DNA of 64,000 nucleotides from Omphiscola glabra. Taxonomy: Eukaryota > Mollusca > Gastropoda > Lymnaeidae. The translations under genes were made by a program, and so were the position numbers. Location: positions 20,464,537-20,528,536 of the forward strand of contig OZ024804.1 of assembly GCA_964017045.1 (NCBI GenBank), read 5' to 3'. The notes below the pieces were generated by a model. The model ran no database searches. It had not been told where the DNA came from and was given only the letters and a program-made list of their open reading frames with translations. Below are positions 24,495 to 36,189 of the stretch, in pieces. The stretch's first letter is position 1. Each line of letters starts with the position of its first letter.

Positions 24495-25436
24495 GACTAC
24501 TCGGTAAATGTAGCGATATCACACCTCTTATTTTACTATGGCCGCCAACTTGGTTGTCCCGACCCGCGAACTTTTACGTTTTCACGGGTCGGGGCAACCA
24601 AGATGGCGGCCGTGCAAAGTTTCAAAGTTTAATTTCATATAAAGGCCCAAATTTAATGATTATTTTTTAAATGAAGTTAAAATTTTAAATTATTTAGTGA
24701 AAAATGTACGTTTATTCATTGGAAGAAGTGGCGACGAAGGAATATGTCAACACTTACCGGTTGCTACAAGAGTTCATGTGAATAATTAAAGGATATTAAA
24801 ATAAAAGATACTTTTTTGTCAAAAATTACTATTCATTTTATTTTAAAGTGTCATTCTGAGCGTGTGGAAATTTTAGAATATTCGAAATATTAATGAAAAT
24901 TTGAGAACTTATTTCTTTAATCGGGTACTTTAAAATGATGCGGATATAGAAAGGAGTGCTTAAATAATTACCGTGTTTATCGGCGAGTTTATTGGGAGTC
25001 ACATCCCTTATCGGGGTCTTGACCCAGGAAACCAGGAAAATGAAAAAAAATAACAAAGAAAAATGGCCACAATTAATTACAAATTAAAGAAATAATGAAA
25101 ACCCAACTGACAGTTTCATGGAATACACTTTTACACACTTTATTTCAGGTTCCAGCGAAAATAATATCCATAATATTGAATAAAATACAGGTTCTGCCAT
25201 GGACAATTCGTTCCAAACATGGCGGAAATAGCGGAACACGTTAAAATATTATAATAAGCCACCCAATGAAAATTTTAAAATTATAATTAATCAACCAATA
25301 ATAATTAGCCACCTTCATATTAATAAAAATGCAACTTTGTTAACAAAAACAAATAAAGGGAAGTGACTCCCAATAAACACGTCAATAAACACGCAAGTGA
25401 AATGAGGTACGATCTATCTTAAATAGCCGACTACGC
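24495..25436. mobile_element. Unclassified element with hairpin head, copy 2
   Basis: Element 24,503-25,428 (926 bp), starting GGTAAAT and ending TAGCC like copy 1, flanked by GACTACTC and GACTACGC (7 of 8). The hairpin is 24,540-24,566 with 24,585-24,611 (25 of 27 pairs). It shares further blocks with copy 1 (CTTTTACACACTTTATTTCAGG near 25,125 and 24,121; ATTATAATTAATCAACCAAT in both). Unit A at 13,375-13,382 has a single target (GACTATTC). Confidence 0.7.
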
Positions 25437-25599
25437 CTCCTGATGTACAATTATTTTACTAAGCCGAACTTTGCCAATGATATGACCGAACAATATTACA
25501 GGACACAGCCAATGTTTATGGAGCCAGTGCCTCAAGATTAAAATTTAGAAATAATCACATTAATTTTGTGTGTGAATAATGATAGTGTATCGCAATGAA
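25437..25599. other. Start of unit C
   Basis: Counterpart of 13,385-13,550, running into the AAAGTAGTACC array. Confidence 0.6.
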
Positions 25600-26350
25600 T
25601 GCTCTTAGTAGTAACAAATTAATAGCAACGAAGTTTCCAAAGTAGTAGCAAAGCAGTCGTATAGAAGAATCAAGTAACAGTACTAAAGTATTACCAAAAC
25701 AGTAGCAAAATAGTAGCAAAGAATTACTAAAGTAGTACCAGAAGAGTACCAACGTAGTAGCAAAGTAGTACTAATGTAGTAGAAAAGTATTACACAGTAG
25801 TAACAAAGGAGTACCAAAGTATTAAAAAAGTAGTTCCAAAGTGTTATCATTGTAATATTAAGTAGATGCATAGTAGTTCCAAAGTAGTACCCCAGTAATA
25901 CTAATTAGTAGCAAAGAAGTACTGAAGTAGTACCAAAATTGTAGCAAAATAGTACCAAAGTAGTAAAAACGTAGTACAAAAGTAGGACCAAAGTAGTAGC
26001 ATAATAGTATCAAACTAGTACACAAGTAGTACACAAGTAATACAGAAGTAGTCCAAAAGTAGTACCAAAGCAGTACCCTAGTAATACTAAGTAGTAGCAA
26101 AGTAGTAGCAAGGTAGTGCCAAAGTAGTATCAAAGTAGTACCAAAGTATTACAAAAGAAGTATAAAAGTAGTACCAATGTACTACCAAGGTATTACCAAA
26201 TTAGTACCAAAGTCGTACCAATGTAGTACCGAGATCGTACAAGGTAGTTCACAGCATTCCTAAAGTAGTACCAAATTAGTACCAATTTAGTACCAAAGTA
26301 GCACCAAAGTCAAAGCTAAGTAGTACCAAAGAAAAACCGAAGTCGTACAA
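25600..26350. repeat. 11-bp minisatellite AAAGTAGTACC (unit C)
   Basis: About 65 imperfect units. Counterpart of 13,553-14,325. Confidence 0.95.
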
Positions 26351-26424
26351 GACTGTAGTCGTCTTAGATGCATTGATGCAGCAAAAGAATATTTGTTAGC
26401 TTTGATAAATAATTTCATATAAGA

Positions 26425-26725
26425 CAATGTAGGTCAATGCTAGGAATGGAATGTAAGGCAATGTAATGAATGCAATGTAATTAGGCAGTATAAGGAAGGC
26501 AATGTAAGGTAATGTAAAACAATGTAAGGCAATGTACAAACAAATGAAAGACAATGGTAGACGACGTAAATCAATGTAAGGCTATGTAAAGAAGGCAATG
26601 TAAGAAAGGCAATGTAAGAAAGGTAATGTAATGAAAGGTAATGAAGACAATGGAAGGAAGGCAAAGAAAGTAGGACATATTAAGCAATATAAGGAAGACA
26701 ATGTAAGGCAATGCATTTTTCATAA
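26425..26725. repeat. TGTAAGG-type tandem repeat upstream of copy 3
   Basis: Degenerate GGCAATGTAAGG units, very close to the unit B array. Confidence 0.85.
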
Positions 26726-26898
26726 TAGGGCACATGTAGTTGTCAATGAAAATGATTCGAGAGAAGATGGCTGAATTTGGTTTCAACCATCCAAACATAA
26801 AAATGTAACTTTGAATATAGTGGATGAAGTTTTGTTAATGACTGTAAACAATCAAAAGAATATATGGAATACCAGTATTCTTACGTTTTTATTTTCAG

Positions 26899-27006
26899 AA
26901 AATGCACAAGGAATTGAAATATTTGATGGCATCATCACTTTCCCTTTGGCAAATGAGACAACGATAACACTTAAAGCAATACAAATAAGCCACCTATCAA
27001 GTAGTG
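26899..27006 (+). other. Predicted 5' non-coding exon of copy 3
   Basis: 108 bp between TTTTATTTTCAG and GTGAGT, nearly identical to the copy 2 exon and with the same ATG-led uORF. Confidence 0.5.
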
Positions 27007-27117
27007 GTGAGTTGCTTTAAAAATGATGGTAAGTTTATTTAATGAAACTAAGCAAACTACCGCTCGAGTGATAGTTGTCTTTTTCAACAAAGTGGCAAGG
27101 GCAATACACTTTACTTC

Positions 27118-27143
27118 ATATATATATATATATATATATATAT
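27118..27143. repeat. (AT)n microsatellite in the first intron of copy 3
   Basis: Uninterrupted here. In copy 2 this site holds the LINE fragment. Confidence 0.9.
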
Positions 27144-27435
27144 GTTGAATTGATTTGGCTATTTTTTTTCGAGCACAGCTAAAATCTCCTAATATTGAAA
27201 TTATATTATTTTTTGATTATTGTATTGTGTTTTGCAAAGCATATAAATATTGTTTTGATTTTTAAAATAGTGCAACTATGTCCTAGTTCTTGAGTTTATT
27301 TAGCTGTGGTACAAATGCTAGGAAATTGTAAATTTGCACCATTAATGCCTAGGATATATCCTTTAACCAACTTAATGTATGTAAGTGTTTTTGTTTTTTG
27401 TACATTTTTTGTCTTTTTTAATTGCTTTTTAGGAC

Positions 27436-28978
27436 ATGTTGTGTTGGCTACTGCTAAGACTAAGCATATCTGCTGCTTTGATAGCTACTGTTGATCCGAA
27501 TTGCACGGACAAAGCACTCAGTTTTAAAGTTAAAGGAGTGGAACTTACTTTCAACACCAAGAACGCAAAAAAGTAAATTGTTCTTTATATGTAAAAGTAA
27601 AATAAAATTGTATTTATAATTCAAGTAACTGAAAAAAAATGCATAATTCTTGGGAATGCTCTTCAGTGATATTTAAATTAATAATTAATTGCTTTTTAAT
27701 AATGCTTCTGTTTCGACATTCTTAATTAATCTATGCATTCTGATTTCTTGTCCTTGCAGATTCCTCAGCTGTCTTTGCAATACCATTTATGGATGCGAGT
27801 TTAGAGTAAATAATACTCACGATAAAATAGATATTATTTCTGCTGAACCTACCAGTGCAACTGTAACATCATTAAGCAATGTATTTACATGCATGTATAG
27901 CCTATACGATCCCGAAATCCTTTCCTGCGAACTCCTTGTGCAGGTTCCCACAGGCCAATGCGTAACTTCATTTAAGGAAGCAGGGTGCGATCATATATTC
28001 AACATGATAAACTGCAGAGCGGACGGTGTTTCTTTGACATGGAACCAGCCTTACACAGTCACCTGTCAATTAGTCCATGAAACCTCTTATGCCAACGGCA
28101 TGTGTATCGACGACAAAAACATTAACTATACAATTAAAGATTGCCATAGTGGTGCACATCATAGGTCAACTGTTTCATCTTTAGCCAACGTTAAAAACAT
28201 AATTACAGAGAACAACTGGACCACAATCAATGTCACATTATCAACTAACAACAGAGAAACGTTCATCACAACAGCAAATGCCTCAGAGGTACATCCCATT
28301 GAAAACATTATAGAGAGTAACTGGACCCCAATCGTAGCTGTTACTGTTTCACTCGGTGTTCTTCTATGCATATCTTTTATTTTAGTATCCTCGTTAGTAG
28401 CGTATATGATCAGTCGTGGTAGGCAAAATGCTGAATCGGATAAGACGTTCTTAAATGATGTCATGGACAAAGGTAAAGCAAAGATGGACGGCAATGTCGA
28501 TGCAATGTTTCTACATAAATACACCCAGACCAATAGAACAATGGACGTTGAGCCGTACCATGTCATGCAGCTAATTGAAATTATCAATGATGTAGAAGCA
28601 ACTAATGGCAAAAAATTCATTTTTCAATCAATAGATCATGAAATTTCACATTATGCATATGTAGCTAAATCAGAGGATAAAAGTGTGAGTGCGAGTTCTT
28701 TGATCGTACATAGTGAAATGGAAAAAGCCAACGAAAATTTAATAATGGGAAAGATAGAGGAAGAATCGGGGAGCATTTATTCGACATTGGAAGAAGGAAT
28801 TAAAGATGTACAAAACATGAACGGTATTCTACAAGTTCCAAGCGATGCAATTGTGTCAGATCGTATCTCTCCTGCAGCAGATGACCAGATACTTAAATCG
28901 CGCAGTCTTGAACCAATATACTTCGAGTTGGAGAGAGAAAACAGAAAAAGTGATGTGTCAATACGTAGTGATCTGTAG
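27436..28978 (+). CDS. Type I membrane receptor with ITIM-like tail, copy 3
   Basis: Exons 27,436-27,572 and 27,760-28,978 with a phase-2 intron give 451 residues. The signal peptide starts MLCWLLLRLSISAALI. The ectodomain (about 20-236) has the same cysteine pattern as copy 1, for example FLSCLCNTIYGCEF, SLTWNQPYTVTCQL and NINYTIKDC, plus a stalk about 30 residues longer. The membrane helix is about 237-263. The tail has Y312 (YHVM), Y344/Y346, Y386 (SIYSTL, an ITIM consensus) and Y433 (IYFELE), then 18 more residues. The position matching Y383 of copy 1 is Asn (NGIL), so the ITAM pair is lost and only single motifs remain. It is the most complete of the three small copies. Inhibitory-type signalling is inferred from the motif only. 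Confidence 0.85.
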
Positions 28979-30736
28979 TCTAAAGTAAATGTCTTCTGTC
29001 CAAGTATTTGTATTCGTCTTGTGCATTTTTTTAAAGTAATATTTAGTGGGACACTGATAAAAATATTGAAAAATTTTTTAGAAAAGTTTTATAAATTATA
29101 ACACTGTATATCTGACACATTTTATAAACGAATCTGAAAATAGTTTCAAATGGAGAAACAGATAGTATTTATTTTCTGTGTTTTAAATGACTTAAAAAAT
29201 GGTACTTTTCCCTATTAATGAACAACATTCAGTGCAATTCGATACGCTCATATTTCATATGATGTTGAATGATTCAATCATAACTTTATGTGTTAATACC
29301 CATCATGATATTTAACTTCACGGGTATCAAATCGTAATAGAAAACATCGCTGTGAAAACAACGTTTCCCAAAAGTTAAACTTAATTAAAATGTCCATATA
29401 TTATTCTAGCTTCCTCATGTCATATATTTTTTTTTATTTTGTTATTTTCCATGTCAAATAGATTTCATTCACATATATCTCGTGTTTAGAAAAAGTGGTT
29501 CAACGCGCAGACAAATACTATAAAGTATTTATTGAAATATGCGACGAAGATCTGAGCATTGATTAAACAAGTTTATTTACACCAGTCAAAAAAAAAATTG
29601 GACAAGTGAGAGAACAATAAAGTAGGTTTGAAACCTGCATCTAAAACGATTTGGTGTCTATGATTTTGTTTCAAGTAGATTGTCATAGCATTGTGTGCAT
29701 TGTCACTCTGAAGAAATATCTGATACATATCTTTAAGTTTGCCAATGGCCGAGTTGTGGCTGCATATATTTTTAAAGAACAAAGAAATTGTTAACTTTAA
29801 TTTCAAATCCCTTTACAATAATTTTGTTTCTGGTATCCGTCCGTCACAATGTGACGCTTGGTATTGACTTTGCAGGACGACTTACAAAAGGGCTGGGATC
29901 ATTTTTCTAGGATTATCACCTGGTTCCAAACAGCAAATCGCAGCTCTCCACGCCGCTGGATAACCCCAAGGGAACATCATGTGGATGATACAGCGTGGCA
30001 CCAGTGGCGTCGCAGAAGTTGTCGGATCGTTTCATTGTATCAATGTTATCCTCCTACGGGACTCCATCTTCGGGTTTGAATTCAGAGTTTCCTTCTTTTA
30101 GACTTAGATGCGTTGCCATCCAAGGTTAACGAGTCCCATGCAACCGGGACAGTTAAAAACAATTAAACACTTTTTAGATAATAATGTTATTGTAATAGAT
30201 TTCTTTCTTCTATATAACATGCCAATGTCTTGAGCATTGAATTCGACTCCATCGTGAAACTTTACAAAATACTAGCAAATCTACCCTTGCATCAATAAGA
30301 AATCAGGGAGAGTCATATAATTGCTTCTTTTATAGACTATGAAGAGGAAACTGCCATCTACGGTAGGGCAATTGTGTAGGCTGGGGGGAATAATTGCTTA
30401 AGGGATTTCGCAAGTCATCGTAAAGGATTTTTAAATTGATAACACAAAAATGCTTCATCTCCTTTTAAATGTTACCATGATGGAACTCATATTTTCTTTA
30501 ATCTCCACTTTACTGTAAGCTCTTGTCTAAATTTGTTACTATGTTGTATTAACTTTTTTGTTGTACCTCTGTCCCTCATTCACAAAATCCTTGGCCGCAA
30601 GTTCAAATCAGTTCTCCGATATGAGACCTCCACTAAACACACTGCCCTGTCCATTATAAAATACGATCATAGTTGTTCTTTCGCCATCCCTACATCGCCT
30701 CTTTTATGTAACAACGTAGATGCAAATGCAGACAGG
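28979..30736. other. 3' flank of copy 3 with a unit-specific insertion
   Basis: No gene. It matches unit A 3283-4870. Between about 29,835 and 30,150 it has some 315 bp that are absent from unit A near 4215 (including GGTTAACGAGTCCCATGCAA), less AT-rich than its surroundings. No terminal repeats are seen. Confidence 0.5.
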
Positions 30737-31175
30737 TTTGAAGCTGAGAAGGAAGAGACTATGCAATCCTGGCAATTGGAAATGTAATAAAAGGAAAAAG
30801 TTCACTGAATCTGGGGAGGTATATGTATATATGAGAAATAGCACTGTACTTGCAAAGAAAATGCAAAATCTGAAGCACCGTAAATTTAAAAAAACGTCCG
30901 TCATGTTTCTTATCACAGATACATTTTTAACATTAACTTTCATCGCAGAAAGGATAGTCGTGACCTCCGTGAAAGTGTTAAAGTAACTAAAGAACAAAAT
31001 ACACTGACAGTGCCAGAAGCATACAAGTTTGCTACAAACATGCATTGAGACTGGCTGCTGAGAATGACCTGAAGGATAAGCATGTTGTTGTTATTAGCTT
31101 TGATTCGCAAAATATTATTTCCCTGCCCCAGGCTGACATCCGTACATTTTTTTTACAAAAGAAAATTACATTTTT
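30737..31175 (+). pseudogene. Second copy of the 4868-5332 sequence, frameshifted
   Basis: Begins with TGLKLRRKRLCNPGNWKCNK in one frame, then needs frame changes to reach the HALRLAAENDLKDKHVV-like and FDSQNIISL segments. It confirms that the 4868-5332 frame is an old duplicated remnant. The N-terminal part here is closer to the presumed ancestral form. Confidence 0.5.
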
Positions 31176-32321
31176 ACAATTCGACTGGATATTCGTTTAG
31201 AAATAAACAAGGTTATTGCGTTACATGGCCAGCTATTTTATCTTGTTGATGAGGCGAGGATACAGCTAAAGGTTTTGTTAGAATTTTAGAAAGAGTAACA
31301 TGATCAGATTAAAAACATTATAACAAGGAGAGAGTCATGTGTGCCACAGAATAAAAATAGCACACCTGTAATATAATATGCAGTATATCATTTTTAGAAC
31401 ACGCATACACACATTGAGTCATTCACCATGAAATTTAATGTTCCTGGTAGCGCTTGTGTTCAGGTTGTCGCTTCTAAGTCTAATTAGGGTCTTGATTTCA
31501 GAGTTTTCGCTTCTAAGACTAAGTAGGGTCTTTCCAACTTTAAATATTAGAAGAAGTTAAACAAACGTACAGATGAGGCCAAAATGACTTCAAAGAGTAT
31601 TAAACATGTGCAGATCAGTTTCAATACCAGAGTGTAAAATATTCCACAGTATGTGTACTGAAATCTACAACCGAGCCATTGTTTGGTTGTAAATTTAGAC
31701 ATATGGACATATCATTTGAAAACAGCAATATAAGAAAATCTAAAAGCACTAGATGTTGTGTCCCAAAAACACCAACCAGTTTCTTTACCTGAACCACAGA
31801 TAGCAATCTCATTTTATAAACTTATTGAAGCCAAGAAATAAGACTTTAGAGACATGATTAAATTTATGCCTGAGGTAGACAGGCAATACTATACTAACAT
31901 ACGTATGTAACTTGCTGTAGTATGGTAGCTGTTTTGAATGGCCATAATGAAGAAATTTCAAGACGAATTTCTGTGCAAAACATTATATTGTCTAATGAAA
32001 GTAGTCATGTTTGAGTTTCATGTGTGCAAGAGCCGACAGTTGCTAGATAACTCACAGTTGTAAATGACAGCCATGGGATAGGTATGGCACTTTCTACTAT
32101 TTTCAGAAATTTCGTACACAACAATGGGGAACAGAAGGAATCTCTCTTTCAGGTTGTTGAAAGTTATCAAAACGTTAATTAAAACACACCAAATTAGTGA
32201 GTTAGTGTGTATTTATGAATCTTCTGATCTATCATGTTTGTATCTACAGAAATAGTGATATTAACATTGAGACGACATATTAGCTTACTTTTAAACGAGC
32301 TGCGTTTTTTTAAATTTTAGG
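31176..32321. other. Intergenic, no gene seen
   Basis: 31,185-31,990 matches unit A 5340-6140. The homology with the duplicated unit ends near 31,995, which is taken as the right end of unit C. The rest has no recognisable feature. Confidence 0.55.
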
Positions 32322-33125
32322 CCCTCTGAGGCAGTAATCAGACTTCACTGAGGCAGTAATCAGACTTCACTGAGGCAGTACTCAGACTTCACTGAGGCAG
32401 TACTCAGAATTCACTGAGGCAGAACTGAGACTTCACTCAGGTAGAACTGAGACTTCACTGAGGTAGTACTCAAACTTCACTGAGGAAGTACTCAGACTTG
32501 ACCGATGCATTACTTTAGACTTCATTGAGGCAGTACTCAGACTTCACTGAGACAATACTCAGAATTCACTGAGCCAGAACTCACACTTCACTGAGGTAGT
32601 ACTCAGACTTCACTGAGGCAGTAATCAAACTTCACTGAGACAATACTCAGAATTCACTGACGCAGAACTAAGACTTCACTGAGGCAGAACTCAGACTTCA
32701 TTTAAGCAGTAATCAGACGTCATTGAGAGAGTACTCATATTTCATTGAGGAGGTAATCAGACTTCGATGAGAATGTACTCAGACTTAACTGAGGCAATAC
32801 TCAGACTACAAGGGAAGCATTACACAGACTTCCCTGAGGCAGTGCAGAGTTTACTGAGGCAGAACACAGATTTATTTCAGCAGTAATCAGACTTCAATGA
32901 GACAGTAATCAAATTTCACTGAGGCAGTAATCAGACTTTACTGAGAAAGTACTCAAACTTCACTGAGGCAGTACTCAGAATTTACTGAGGCAGTAATCAG
33001 ACCTCACTGAGACAGTACTCAGACTTCACTGAGGCATTACTCAGACTTCACTGTGGCAGTAATCAGACTTCTCTGAGACAATACTCAGATGTCACTGACG
33101 CAGAACTAAGACATAATGGAGGCAA
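32322..33125. repeat. 22-bp minisatellite CTGAGGCAGTACTCAGACTTCA
   Basis: About 36 imperfect units. No open frame of note. Confidence 0.95.
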
Positions 33126-33740
33126 ACTCAAACTGTACTTTTCGTTTTGAATTGTATGTGATATTTTTACACTAAATATTTTGTTTAAAAAAAAATTAAG
33201 TGCACCTGAATAATTTCGACCTCGATTTCTTTAACTACCCTAATAAATTGTGACTGGTGTTTTGTGTGTCCTTATGATTGAATTTGACGGTTGTATGTAA
33301 TATTTCTGCACGTCTTCCTTGAGTTAAAGTAAGACAAAATTGTGTGGGGAAATTTTTTAAACGCTTGTTTTTTTTGTTTTTTTGTTGTTTTTTTTTTTTG
33401 CTTTAAGGAAATTATTTTTAACATTTTATCTTCCTAGTATCAAACGGGAAATTATTGGCTTCGCATTTCCCTTCCTTGTGTGAGGACTGTTAAGTCGTCA
33501 AAGCTTTCATTGTAGCATTGCAGCTCTTCAATATACACGACAACAGTCATATGTTTTTTTTGAGGAGGGTAGTGCATTTAGTTTTAAATATCCGTGTCAC
33601 AGGACGATACAAGTTTAACTCTTAATAATAATGTTTATTAGAGATTAGTTAAATCGAATGCAAATCTTATAAAAATAAAGACATCAATGAGTGATCCTTC
33701 GATACAATAACTCACTTACTTCTTAACACTTGCTGATACC

Positions 33741-33825
33741 GTTTAGGGTCAGGGCGAAGGAAGAAGGATGCGGTGGAGAAGGTCCAGTTCCGGCCCACTA
33801 ACCGTAGCTACGCCACTGTTTAGGG
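33741..33825. mobile_element. 69-bp MITE remnant with 8-bp target duplication
   Basis: GTTTAGGG at 33,741-33,748 and 33,818-33,825 flanks 69 bp that end in GTAGCTACGCCACT, the same end type as the 17,864 MITE. The left end is degenerate (TCAGGGCG). Confidence 0.6.
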
Positions 33826-35099
33826 CCCTTAGTTAAAGGAAAAAAAAGCAAACGACAAAACCCCAGATAAAATCATATCAGGAAGTCAGCAAGTGAAAAG
33901 TTAATGAAAACAGAAAAGTTTAATTTTCCTTAAGGTAAATGATATTCGTAGATAACTTCATGCGTACATTTTAAGTAACATTTGATGCTTTATGAACGCA
34001 AACATGCATTACCAAGCAGGACAAGCAAAATTGTTAAATATTCATAAATGTTATAGGTGTTTTAAACACATATACGGGTAGACAAGCTGATTTTTTTTTC
34101 TTTCAAAATCCTGTTTTACAATAAGACTTGTTAAGATTATAAAATTTACTTATAAACGGGGTGTTGGCAAAGCTACCTTGGGTATTACAGCACGCAGAAT
34201 GGGAAAGGAAACCACCATATGAATAGAAGCACTGATTTGGTTTAACCATATTCCTTCCTGTCTCTCACTATCAACATTGAACGTCCCGGTTTAAAGCGGT
34301 AACATTACACAATAAATGGCCATGTGAAGATGATCATTATGGCTACTTGTGTTCAGACATTTCGATATGAAACCATGATCTGTGAGTACAGGATGTTAAA
34401 GATTTAGTTGAGACATTACAAATATGTGTATGGTTGTTATACAATGAAGTCGGAAAGAACACAGGGTTTTGTGTGTGTTCCCTTCGTGTTCTTTGCTTGT
34501 TAAACTAGATTCATGTTTTCTACCGGTGCAAGCAAATTTTAGAAACTAAGAAACATTGGTAAATTTGTTGTTTCTTAATAGCAAGTGTTATCTCAATTCA
34601 AGGAAGTTGGGTAAATGAGGTGAACTGTTTTACTTATGTTATAATGTAGCTATAAGGTGTCTTTTATATATTGATTAATTTTTCCTGATTTCCCAAATTT
34701 TTTTACTTGTTTCTCTCTTTTTTTTTTAATTACGAAATCGAATACATTTTACCTTTTTTTTCTGAAAGGTTGGCGATTGAAAATTATTCAAAATCGATAA
34801 TGGTGCATGCGATCTTAGTCGTTTATATAAAATTATTGATGAATATTAAAGCTAATGAATAGTGCAATGAAAGTGTTTATAACTTTGTCGGCTTTAAATT
34901 CATTCGAAAATGTGTTATGCTTATAACTATCTGAGCCGACGGAGTAACGATTAAATTGAATAACTTTCAGAAAGAAATATTAATGTTTCGTGAAATTGTG
35001 TTTTTGGCATACAGTCAAATTGAAGTTAATCATGAGCTTAACGATATTAGGAACAAAACTGTAATAAATTACTAGAGCATTTAAAATTGGAGCTGTGCC

Positions 35100-35290
35100 A
35101 TATAACATCGACGTAATGCCCTGGAAACCCCTGCAACATCTAATGCTAAGCATTCATTCAAAAGATGCTCTAGAGTTTCTCTGACAAGGCTACAATACCG
35201 ACATGTTGGGTCCCTGTTGTTGTCTAGACAGTGAACGTATGCGTTAGTCGCGCACTGCTCTGTTCAAATTTTGATCACCATAATCTGTTG
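35100..35290 (-). pseudogene. Fragment of a LINE-type C-terminal zinc-binding region
   Basis: On the minus strand an open stretch reads EQCATNAYVHCL, then RDPTCRYCSLVRETLEHLL and NECL. The CxxC...EHLL...C pattern after a TN-Y-H segment resembles the region downstream of reverse transcriptase or RNase H in many LINEs. Nothing else of the element is seen. The family is uncertain. Confidence 0.4.
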
Positions 35291-36189
35291 TTGGCGACCT
35301 TAGCGTCCACCAAGGGTCCTGATTGCTACTATGCGGAATGTTAGCGAAGACACCCCTTTAGAACTATATGATCAAAACATTAATGTTGGTTTCACAATTA
35401 AACGTGATATGACCTTTTATATAATACTTCAGTAGAAATTATATATTTTAATAGGATCAGCAAATTTTGCAAGGGACTAAGCATATAAAATAGAGAGCTA
35501 GTCAATGACACTTGAGATTAATCTTGAATGACATGATGACACAGGTACATAAGTGTGCTTGTTAAGTATTAGAAAGGACATTTTCTAATTATTTCTCTGT
35601 AGTGTATGGCTAATGGCTAAATCTACAATTCTTTATCTCTAGGGTCGATCAAATCATATGTCTGTAGTGTAAAGAAAAAAAAATACACAATTAGTATCTA
35701 TAATTTAGATCAAATGCCTAAATCTTCAAATTGTTTGTATCTAATTTAGAATAAATTCCCAAATCCTCAAAACATTATATATACATGTCATTTTATTGTA
35801 TTAGTATGATTATAATCCGCAAATTTTTAAAAATATTTATGTTCATAAAATGAATTAATAAATAATCATTCATGGTCATAAATATTGCAATTTTTGTTGT
35901 TTAGCTTTCTTTAAATAGCCAACTTCAAGCAGAAAATTTTATGAAATATTTGAAGTTGATTTTTGACCCTTAAGCTCAAGGGTGTGGCAAGGCAATACCA
36001 AAATTTAGTTCCCTACAAGCCTCCTAGCCAACATTGACTTTATCAACTATAAAACAAGGGATAAAGTCTCAATTATATTGTTTCAGGTTTATCGCAAAGA
36101 TAGGCCCCTAGTTGCGGACAAGTGATTTAGAAATACACACACCGTTAGTGCTGGTAATGGTTAGAAAACACCATCAACAACCTGGGAAC

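Larger units (their letters stand above)
33126..36156. other. Intergenic upstream of the large receptor gene
   Basis: Mostly AT-rich with no gene. It holds the MITE remnant at 33,741-33,825 and the reverse-transcriptase-associated remnant near 35,100-35,290. A possible 3' splice site, TTGTTTCAG at about 36,086, could begin the 5' part of the first coding exon of the 36,190 gene. Confidence 0.5.
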
